From positions 7,583,547 to 7,647,546 of the forward strand of contig OZ025210.1 in NCBI GenBank assembly GCA_964019055.1: a stretch of DNA of 64,000 bases. The letters run 5' to 3'. Below the pieces are notes generated by a model. The model searched no databases. It had not been told where the DNA came from and saw only the letters and a list, made by a program, of their open reading frames with translations. Positions within the stretch are counted from its first letter, which is position 1; each line of letters opens with the position of its first letter. The translations under genes and the position numbers were made by a program. This DNA is from Anthopleura xanthogrammica (lineage: Eukaryota > Cnidaria > Anthozoa > Actiniaria > Actiniidae). Positions 46,601 through 55,600 of this stretch are shown here, piece by piece.

Positions 46601-47395
46601 AATGATTTGTACCCCGACCAGACCAGAATGCACCTGTACCACTTTTGATTTGCGATCTGTGTATTCACTGGACAAGGCTTTCCTGCTCATTGCTCATTGT
46701 CTCATCTTGACCCTTGAGTCTCCGGAACCTCTCTGATTAAAACAGACATGTCAACCTAAAAAAATGATTAATATATCCTGCCAGTGAATTCTGCTTGGAT
46801 ACCTTATAAAGATTTTTTGTTGTTGTTACCTTATCTTTATTAGTTGGTCTTGTATTCTAGCAATTCATCTCTCAATTAGGCCACGTTCGATATCTTAGAA
46901 TTCAGACGCGGCTTTCGTCGTAAGGTACATCCATCATGTATGGTACAAAACACGTGAATCACCAAATACATTTATTGGTAGGAATACAATAATGTACCAT
47001 ACGTCCCTATCTTTCCGCAATAAGAAAATTGATGATTGACCATTGACATATATTTTGTTTTGCAGAATTTTACGCTGCCGCCTGATTCAACGCGCTTCCT
47101 TGGTCAATACAACAGCACGATACCAACACTAAAAAGAATAGACATCAAGGAAAACCCCAGTCATTTAACTTTTGTAGTAAATGGATTTGATTTATTTTTC
47201 ATGAACTCCACTGGACCCCTGACTTTCAAGCTCAGTGTTAATCCTATTATGGACTGCATGACTGCTTTTACTATGGGAGTAGAAAACGAAGTTGTTTTGT
47301 TTGACGAGCCAACAACGAGGGATGGAAAATCCCCGGGCTTTTTTATGTATGGGGCGAGCGTTGACGGCCGAACTTATTTTGCTCGAGTAAACTGA
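37547..47395 (+). CDS. Type II membrane serine beta-lactamase-like protein 2 (LACTBL1-like)
   Basis: Exons: 37547-37601, 39894-40453, 40644-40781, 41100-41243, 42928-43049, 43482-43640, 44024-44161, 44637-44754, 45323-45401, 45707-45847, 46284-46396, 47066-47395. They total 698 residues with phases consistent throughout. Layout: a cytoplasmic N-terminus of about 180 residues rich in Pro, Ser and Lys, a TM helix (FCALIIIVIILLLLLLTM), then an extracellular PF00144-type domain. It has SVSK (41223-41234) and YSN across 43640/44024. The DWGWLQPTGGMFS segment and FCTDC cysteine pair match gene 1. Exon order and every intron phase match gene 1, so the two arose by tandem duplication. The cytoplasmic region is longer than in gene 1. 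Catalytic Ser, Lys, Tyr and Asn are present and the third motif is not evident, as in gene 1. The substrate is unknown. The gene converges with the receptor-kinase gene that ends at 49027. Confidence 0.88.
37602..39893. other. First intron of beta-lactamase-like gene 2
   Basis: AT-rich, 2.3 kb. I see no exon, tandem repeat or clear hairpin. A phrase near 37070-37260 (acttcatgtttac, atgacaaaggcttacgtc) recurs in altered form near 39350-39490, so a diverged dispersed repeat is likely. Confidence 0.45.
39894..40453 (+). CDS. Beta-lactamase-like gene 2: cytoplasmic and transmembrane exon
   Basis: Acceptor TTTAAACAG, donor CCTACA|GTAAGT in phase 0. It encodes a long polar region with DNPAFDE (an NPxF-like motif), a Lys run (NTKKKKNNCKF) and a TM helix ending LFIWRMVCC. 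Confidence 0.82.
41100..41243 (+). CDS. Beta-lactamase-like gene 2: nucleophile exon (SxxK)
   Basis: Acceptor TTCACAG|GCTG, donor CTAACG|GTATGT, phase 0-0, 48 codons. The active-site block YPCASVSKVLT matches YPCASISKILT of gene 1. The following intron contains the large CTACTG array. Confidence 0.88.
41538..42806. repeat. (CTACTG)n hexanucleotide array, about 211 units
   Basis: About 1.27 kb of CTACTG repeats, with CTACCG variants confined to the first 200 bases and a very pure 3' part. It lies wholly within intron 3 of beta-lactamase-like gene 2. Two frames stay open for over 440 codons (poly-Leu and Tyr-Cys repeats) only because the unit has no stop. It is not coding in this model. Confidence 0.97.
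47066..47395 (+). CDS. Beta-lactamase-like gene 2: C-terminal exon
   Basis: Acceptor TTTGCAG|AATT in phase 0, stop TGA at 47393-47395. It encodes a beta-rich C-terminal domain (LPPDSTRFLGQY, CMTAFTMGVENEVVLFDEP). It aligns with the last exon of gene 1 (LPPDTRPYIGIY, CNRLFTMGVEDSLMSFDEP). Confidence 0.88.
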   Translation, partial: NFTLPPDSTRFLGQYNSTIPTLKRIDIKENPSHLTFVVNGFDLFFMNSTGPLTFKLSVNPIMDCMTAFTMGVENEVVLFDEPTTRDGKSPGFFMYGASVDGRTYFARVN

Positions 47396-47591
47396 ATATG
47401 TATATGAATATCTTTATATGGGGACTATGAGATATTTACTTCGTTAGACACAAATTTATCTGTCAGATTCCAAATTAAAGCAACCCCCGGCATTTTATTC
47501 AAATAAGATAAAATTCAAATCCAATACAAGCACTAGAAAGAGCACCTTTACTTTAGTATCCATACAAAGATTCATTATGTCAGGTGTTATG

Positions 47592-47685
47592 TCGGCCGAG
47601 AAAACATTCTTTGAAAATCGCTATACCTCCAACCATGCAAACGTCTGTAGATTTGTCGATTTTCAAAAAATGTTTTCTCGGCCGA
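47592..47685. repeat. Hairpin element downstream of beta-lactamase-like gene 2
   Basis: Arms tcggccgagaaaacatt and aatgttttctcggccga, extended by tttgaaaatcg/cgattttcaaa, surround a loop of about 35 bases. Confidence 0.8.
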
Positions 47686-47934
47686 TATATATGGTGTTTA
47701 TTATTCTATTAATCTCGAAGTATTTAACTTAGTACATTAAGTGATAGACGTAATCACAATGTGCAGGAAATTATTAAATTCTGTAAATCTGGTCTTAATA
47801 GCTCATGCCACTTCCGATATTCTGGTTGTGATTCACGACTAGACCGGGGGAAACAATGTACAACTTTTAACCAGACTATCATGTGGTATGTATAGCACCT
47901 AACTTTATGCATAGAATATATGAATAGCAGAAAT

Positions 47935-47967
<33 letters not shown>

Positions 47968-48134
47968 GAAAGCCAATAGTAACTTTTAGCAATTTTCTCA
48001 ATTTTTAATAATTTTTAATTATCATGCATTATATAGTATATGATTATATGAATCTTTTTATTAACATTTGTAATATTTACGCAATTCAGCTTGTCGGGCT
48101 GCGATGTAAATTATTTTGATAAACTATATATTTA

Positions 48135-48285
48135 TCCATCCATCCATCTACCTACCTACTTACCTACCTACTTACCTACTTACTTACTGCCTACCTGCCT
48201 ATACCTACCCACCTGTATCACCCATTGTGGCATGAAACACTTCATTTATAAATCCAACCAACCAACCAACCAATCAACCAACCAA
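48135..48285. repeat. (CTAC)n and (CCAA)n microsatellites
   Basis: Tetranucleotide runs separated by about 60 bases of ordinary sequence. Confidence 0.9.
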
Positions 48286-49018
48286 AACACAGAGCACAGA
48301 GCATAATAGTACGGAGCATGCGCATGAAACTAACTAGTGTGCAAAAACTAGATTGACAGCTATAGCCATGAATAATATGATAATTAAAATATTATCAATT
48401 CTACAACGTATTTTCTCTTTCTACAAATAAACCGTATAAAGCATATGATTCTTGGTCAATTTTATTTATACTTTCATGTTTTCACTTCTTCCGTCATCTG
48501 TTACTGAAGCAAGAACATAGCCACGGTGTGGGCCCAAGGGGTCCGCCCCCTCATCAATCGTGTTTGCCGTTTTTTGGGTTTGTGGTTTTTTTGGTTGGCC
48601 GTTTTTTGGTTGATGTTCCGAAAACGGTTTTTGTCCCATAAGGTAAAATCCTGGCTACACCCCTGCGAAGGGAGCAGAAAAAGCTGTCTATAGCTGTTCG
48701 TTAATATTTATCAAATAAAGTATTTAATGTACTTTGTATACTAAGTATATTATCTTATTGTAACGGATGTAGATGGCTTCAATGCAGTCATTTTAGCAGA
48801 GCAAGCGAGCAGTATTTTTATAGAAAAAAGAAAAGGCACCGCAAACCCCCGCACACACACACACTCAAAACTATGTTCCGCGATCCCTGAAGAAAAAAAA
48901 CCCGCCTTAATGGGAAAAATGCATTGTTAAATCCTCACAAAATTGCTGCGGTGAAACCCCTCATCAAATTATGTAATTAAAAAAAGGTGTAACATCTTAT
49001 ACGAAGCGCGGCTTATCC

Positions 49019-49024
49019 TTTATT
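49019..49024 (-). terminator. Possible polyadenylation signal of the receptor-kinase gene
   Basis: AATAAA on the minus strand begins two bases after the TAA stop at 49029-49027. It is unusually close, so a later signal may be the one used. Confidence 0.3.
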
Positions 49025-49026
49025 AT

Positions 49027-52000
49027 TTATAGTCGTGTTTCCATTTCTTTGTCGTCATAATCATCCGAAGTCTTTTCAAAGAAACTTCTGATTTCAGTTA
49101 TTCTTTGTCGCCATTCAGAAGATTCCTGGAAGCACATCTCAACCACATCACTGGCCTGATTCAAAGACATTGTAAACATATTAACTGTTTGAAGTTGCAA
49201 TGGCCTAGTTCAACAAATGTAATACAGTGGAACCCGGTTAATACGGCCACCAAAGGGACAGGCGAAAGTGGCCGTATAAGCCGGGTGTCCGTATTAAGTG
49301 GGCTTTCAAATTATATGTCACAAACATGTGTTTTATTGGTACAGTACAATAAATAAAATACACAATAAATAAAATGTCTGGCAAACTTCTTCAGAGAGAA
49401 AGAAGCCAACATTCAAGCACTTATTGCAGTAAAGCATAGACATCTAAAAAGACAAAAAGTGAAACGCCATGCTCTTGAAAACTTTGTTAATGTTCAACTA
49501 ACATCATGAAAGATCAAAAAACGGAAGGAACACAGTCGTCAATCGAATTGATTAGTTTATTCCAAGTCAAAACAAAAAGAAAATAATATGTTTTTCCTAC
49601 CTCTTCAAACTGTCCAAGGTGACCACAAATGGTCAACATCTCTTCAATAAGGCTACCGACTTGATGTATGTCTGTCTTGTATGCCTGAGCAGCCCTTGTA
49701 GTTGACTTAACAATTCTTGCTTTGTCAAACCCACCCAAAATTGCACGGATCGGTGGAAACTGAAACAATAGTACATTATATAGGTTGCATTTGGGTAGAC
49801 ACATTTAGACACAGGGAGCCCAATTTAGATAAAAGTAAAAGGTGAAAATATAATTGGAAAAAATCGACTTTAATTACTTTATATGAATTCAAGGTAGAGA
49901 TAATTTTCTCTATAATATGAACGAGCAAAGAAATCCATAAAAAATGCATTAGAACATTTTTTTTTCGCGCGCGCCTTTCCAGCTGTACGAAAAACTAAGC
50001 GCGAAAAGGATTGTTGTTGTAATTCAAGCGGCCTTCGCCCGAGTCTTAAAAGTCATATATCTCACAGAATTTGAGGAGATGGATCGCAAAGATTTACTTT
50101 AATTTTTTAAACAACACGTATACTTCAACTTTTTTTCTCTAAATTCTTTGAAACGCGTGTTTTTGTATTGGGAAGAGACTTGGAGCAAGGGCCGCTTGGC
50201 TAAGCATCGAAGCGCGCGGTGATTGGACAGTTCGTGCGTGCTCCGGACACCTGGTTGTTTTCGATTCCTATATAATTTCCCTATGGTATCATATATGTGG
50301 ATTTGTGTCTATAGTTTTATACAAGGGAGGAAAGCCAATTCGCCATCTTGAAAACACAACACACTTTAAACCACGATTCCACCGTCGACTTTTAAACCAC
50401 AAACTCCCGAAAAAAACTTTGCCAAAATGGTCCCTACGATGGGGGATTCATTTATTTAAAAGTCGTTCATATTATAGAGAACAATATCTTGACCTTGAGT
50501 TCATAAAAAAAAAGTCGATTTTTTCCGATTATAGTTTCACCTTTTACTTTTATCTAAATTGGGTTCCCCTTGATTTAGACACATAACGTGCAATACCACA
50601 GCACACCACACCACAGCACACCACAGCACACCACACCACAGCACAGCACAGCACAGCACAGCACACCACACCACACCACACCACACCACACCACACCACA
50701 CCACACCACACCACACCACACCTTCACTTTCAAAGCCATGATATTTCTTGGATGGAATAAAAGCAAATGCTGTTCAAATATCACATATCACACATGCACT
50801 GATAGTTACCCTACAATAGACATCATGCTCAATCAAGACGTTATGTGCAGCGACATCTCCATGACTAACACCATATATGTGGAATTCTTCCACTGCCTTA
50901 AGAACATCTAGGATTACTGCAAACAGATTTTTAACCCTGGCAGTAGATTCTGAACCTTTCTGCAGGAACTTCATAAGTGAAATGTAATTCATTGAAAACC
51001 GAAAGCAGATCACACTGTGAAACAATAAACAGTTGATCAATAAGAACATGCTGTGCAATACAAGCTATACGAGTTTCTATGAGAAAAATAAGGGATAAAA
51101 ATCAAGGAAATTCGATGTCTGCATAACAATTTCAAATGAGTCCAAAATCGTCCAATTTTGTAACTTTTAGTGGGCAATTTTCATAATTGTTCTTTATCAT
51201 ATGGCAAGGTAATTTCACGCGCTATGATTGGTCAATTTGCGGTCCATAACTCACGGTATGGACCGAAAATCAAAATTGTCTCTCCTAGCCTTGCCATATA
51301 CTAAATATCTTATTACCTCTTTTGCCCGGTCTGTACCGTAAGTCATGGATCCTCGTTTTTTCCACTTTTTTGTGGTTTGTGCGCTTGGGTACGGCAGTGG
51401 AAAAAACTCGGTCCATAAACTCGGTTAATAAATGTTGTCACATGACCACCCACCGCAACTCCACAGACAACGTACATAAACGTACATACCCCCATTCACA
51501 AGTCTAGCAGACCTTTATCGTAATGTGAGTCAAACTAAACAAAGCACTTTGTTTCTTGTCATTCAATTTCCCACTTTTTTTTATAGCTTTTTAAGCTTTG
51601 ACTTACCTACAAGTTGGTGAGAGAGGCATCCCAGGAATTTCGATGTTGTTTGTTTCAATTTCAATATTTTTACCTGCATTTAAATGTGAAAAAAAGTCGT
51701 TAACAGTTAATATTTAAAAGCGTTACTATATACATCCAAGTGCCCCTTTAATTATTCAGGAAATAATTTTACGACAGGTAAGGAGTAATTTTTTTTGTAA
51801 TAAAGTTAATATTGCAATATTCCTTGAGTGTTTGAGCGAAATTGGAAGGGCTCCAGTTCTTGAGCCGACATTTCGTTATTATGTTATTATTGGACGCTAG
51901 CCCAATCAATGGTGCACTAAAGTGAACAGTTTGCTAAAAAATAAAGTACGTTTACACATGGATCACACATACGCAATAGAGGAAAGAGGTAAAAGGTTAT

Positions 52001-52618
52001 TTAGCAGAGTAGTTTGAAGGACTATATACAAAAGCCGTAAAACATATTTTTCTTCTTACCTTTGGCATGCCATTTATAACTCATGATATTTGTATTTTCT
52101 GCTCCACTGTTCAACAGCTTTAGAACATTGACTTCTCGAATCCAATTAACATGGTTTTCTGGTATGAAACATTTCAGCAGCAGCAAAGACTCTGCATCAT
52201 TCTCCTCCCAGCACGTCAAGTAACCCTATAAACAACATAATATCATAAGTAGTTTACAATATGTTTTCCTTACTAGAAGTTTAAATTAGTTTAGTGCCCT
52301 TTTTGCGTTTTTCTTTAAGCTTTATGCGTATAGATTTTGAATTGCCATTTGTTGATTTGGATCTTGTTCAAAAATATCCATACTTCATACCCAACCGTTG
52401 TCGAGGCGCAGTTTGACCCTTCCCCTCCCCCCTCTTCTTTACGCCGTCTCCCCTAGCTTATTTCGTCACTTGTTCTGAAACGAAGATAATTTTTCCCTTT
52501 ACCACTTCATTGGTATCCTTGTCCGACTGGAATTCTGATATTGCTTCTTTCAACTTTAGGTTTGCCGAAATGGAGGATACTTGGGAATATTTGTTTTTGG
52601 TCTTTGTAAGGAGTGTCG
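49027..52618 (-). CDS. C-terminal protein-kinase-like domain (likely pseudokinase)
   Basis: Six exons: 52618-52503, 52225-52060, 51673-51607, 51014-50810, 49759-49601 and 49155-49027, in phases 1-0-1-2-0-0, about 280 residues. The first pair forms the N-lobe: NEV|GYLTCW resembles a glycine loop and strand 2, and LLLLKCF at 52174 holds the ATP-site Lys. The catalytic loop is HGDVAAHNVL (50863-50834), like HRDLAARNVL of tyrosine/TKL kinases, with Asp and Asn kept. DFG is replaced by GFD at 49732-49724. A DIHQVGSLIEEMLT segment matches helix F. The activation segment and helices G-H are shortened; no APE is seen. The end ASDVVEMCFQESSEWRQRI matches the last helices (CW..P..RP). Probably a pseudokinase; weak or atypical activity cannot be excluded. 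Confidence 0.78.
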
Positions 52619-55600
52619 CTATTGAAGAAAAAAAGTTTAAAAAATTGTTAGTATGTTTAGTCCTATCCTTCCTTCCGCCTCTACGTCTTTCCATCCTTCC
52701 AACCATCCATCTCACAGGGAGCCCACTCCAAAGTTGAATAAAGAAAATGAAATCGGAAAAAATTTGGTTTTCCTTAGTGTCTTATTCAGTTTGAGATCGA
52801 GAACTGAAAAACCAAATGCAAAAGTTATTCATAATCTCACTAAATAAATGCTTTTGATTACTAGCTATTATACAAACACACATACATGTAGAAACGCTGA
52901 AATATATATGTAGATAAATGCAGAAAATTTGCAGATCTAGAAACGCTGCTGTGTACATAATTATCCCACTATTTTTATGGCTCATTTCAGTCAACAGTAA
53001 TTAATAAATTAATCAATTACCTTGAGTCAATGCAGAACTGTCATGGTCACTATTCGGTGAGCTGAAATACTTAGTGAACTTCTTGCGGACATCAGCATTA
53101 GAAAAGGTATAAAGAATAGGGTTGATTGAAGAGTTGACTGGTAAAACAAAAACTGCAATCCAGACATAAGCAAGACCTTGAGGATCGTAGAAATTGCCGG
53201 TGAGGGAAAGAATCCCAATAATGATGACTGGCATCCAGCAACAGAAATCAGTCAGGATTATAGCCATTAACTTCCATGCCATGGCTGCCTCTTTCTTGGC
53301 GTTTTTGGATTTGGTTTTGGCTGAAGATTTTTTGACTGTGATAAAGATTGCAAGATATGCAAAAAATATGAAGACGAAGGCAGCAAGGTTGAGTGCAATA
53401 AAAAGGCTGACTGAGTACTCCCAACCAGCGAGACGAGAAGTGGAAAGCTGCAGAGGAAGACAGACTGACGAACGCCCGTAAAATCCCATCTCTGCTTTCA
53501 CATCGTAAAAATACTCGAGCCCACTCATTGGCAAGAAAGACATTATCAGACCAAATACCCACACGATAAGGCAAATTATCAAAGCCCTTTTATAAGTGAG
53601 CTTTCCAAACTTCAAGGGATAAACGATTGATTTTAATCGATCAGCGGTAATGATGGTAAGCATCATGACAGATACTTCACTGGACAGCATAGAAAGTGCT
53701 CCAGTAAACTGACACAGGTGTCCGTTTCTCCACTGGAAGTCTTTAGTGAAGTATACCTTTTGCCACTGTGCATCTTTTATTGCTATAATCAGGAGATACA
53801 CGCCCATTAGGAAGTCGGAAATTGCCAGGTTGGTGAGCAGAAGAGATTGAACTCTATTGTCCTCACTTAAAGTGAGTCGCCAAGCAACAACACAGATATT
53901 TCCCAAGAAAGCCAGAATCCCAAGAATCCAAATGGAAACTCTTGCTGCTTTGTTCTTCATGAGATCATCACAGCTAGAAAACTCATCAGCTGGAGCATCG
54001 CAGTAGACGTTTGGTGCGAATCTCTTGGCGAAGCAGCAGAGCATGAAGTAGTCAACCTCTCTAAAGAAAAACAAGTGTCACAATCTCTCTTTTACCAAGG
54101 GAGAAAAGAAAAGCTTACAGTGAACAAATCAAACACTGCAATAAAATTGTTCTTATACTTACAGAAATTTGAGGTTTTTCATGTCTGAGAATGTCGTTTC
54201 CGGCACAACTGCAAACTTGTTGTGCTGAAGATGCCTTTGCAAGAACAATAAGATAATGGTGGCATATGCAAAAGAAAAAAGATTTGATGTTGCAGTGCGC
54301 ACACTCGAACCATGAACGCTTCGAGGATTTAAATGTTTTTTTCATAACTATCCAATCAGTGCTCTTCGTTAAAAAAAACAACAACGGAATCAAGCATTTT
54401 TTAGGTGCCATCCAATCACAACAAACAACGGAAAATCTTAAGAAGTTTATTTTCAACTTTCTCATGTGAACTAATGAACTTCTAAATTAAAGCACAAAAA
54501 TTATGCCATTTGTTGTGATTGGATGACGCCTAAAAATGTGTCATCCCTTTTTCTATGGAGAGTGCTGATTGGATAGTTATGAAAAATTAAAAAAAAGAAC
54601 CCTTGAAGTGTTCATGGTTCGAGTGTCTGCACTGTAATAATAGTTATTGGTTTTAATAATTGTAATAGCAATAGTAATAGGACTCAATTATAATAAGGAT
54701 GATAACAATGGTGATAACTGCAATGAAGAAATGATGGTGATAATTGTGATGATGACGGTGATGATAATGATGACAATTGGGGACTTACAATTTATGTAAA
54801 AAGCGAAGCCCTCGAAATGCACCTTGTGAAATTTGCTTGATTTTATTGTCGTTTAAGGAGCTACAAAGTTAAAGTAGCAAGGTAAAATAAGTTTATATAA
54901 CCCAAGAAAAATGATAAAAATGAAGTCAAAATTAAAAGACGGCTTTTTAAACAACAGTTTGTTGTATTTTGTTGTAATGTGCTGCATTGTGTTGTGTTGC
55001 GTCGTGTTGTTATTTTATGTTATGAAGTGTTGTGTTGTATATGTGTTGTGTTGTGATGTGTTTTTATCCCATGCTCAATAATACTTACATGACTTTAAGC
55101 TTATGTAAATTTTTAAACACGAAATCTTGAATTCGCTCGATCTGGTTATGTTGTAAATAGCTTAGAAAGAAAATAAATCACTTTATCGCAATTTAGGTAA
55201 ATATACCACTAATTGAAAGAATATAAAATTATCAAAATATTAAAGAATTACTAATAAACGAATAGGAAATTAATTAAAAAATATGTTTTATTTATTTATA
55301 ATGCCCCCTGGATTGTTTTAGTATGTACCAAAACGTTTATCGCAAAAATGTTAGTCTATACCCTCAAATCATAATAATTACACCTGCCTGTTTTGCAAAA
55401 TAAATAATAAAAATTCCTATTCGTAATTTCTTATTGTTATATTATAAGGTTTTTGCAATTAAGTGCATCTAAAAGAGAAAAATAAATAAATAATGATACC
55501 TTGCTGGACTTTTTTGTGTTACATTCGACAACAATACGTTAATCAGTATAACGGACGTAAAGGTAATAAAATCAACCGTTGTCAAATATTATAACAACAA

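Larger units (their letters stand above)
47396..49018. other. Convergent intergenic interval
   Basis: It lies between the stop codons of the beta-lactamase-like gene 2 (plus) and the receptor-kinase gene (minus). It contains the hairpin at 47592-47685, a (GA)n run at 47937-47961 and CTAC/CCAA repeats at 48135-48285. No exon is recognised. An ATTAAA at 47474-47479 could serve gene 2 polyadenylation. Confidence 0.5.

Noticed and set aside
22343..47395. Bacterial contamination or recent bacterial transfer as the source of the beta-lactamase-like genes
   Set aside because: Both genes have about 11 introns with canonical borders and matching phases, a eukaryotic type II anchor, and animal relatives (LACTB/LACTBL1).
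50774..52219. Kinase-like exons as an independent gene on the minus strand
   Set aside because: Considered seriously. The exon upstream (52618-52503) supplies the glycine-loop side in phase and itself needs a phase-1 upstream exon, which the 7TM exon provides; no ATG exon with a fitting donor was found between 52619 and 53012. Transcript data could overturn this.
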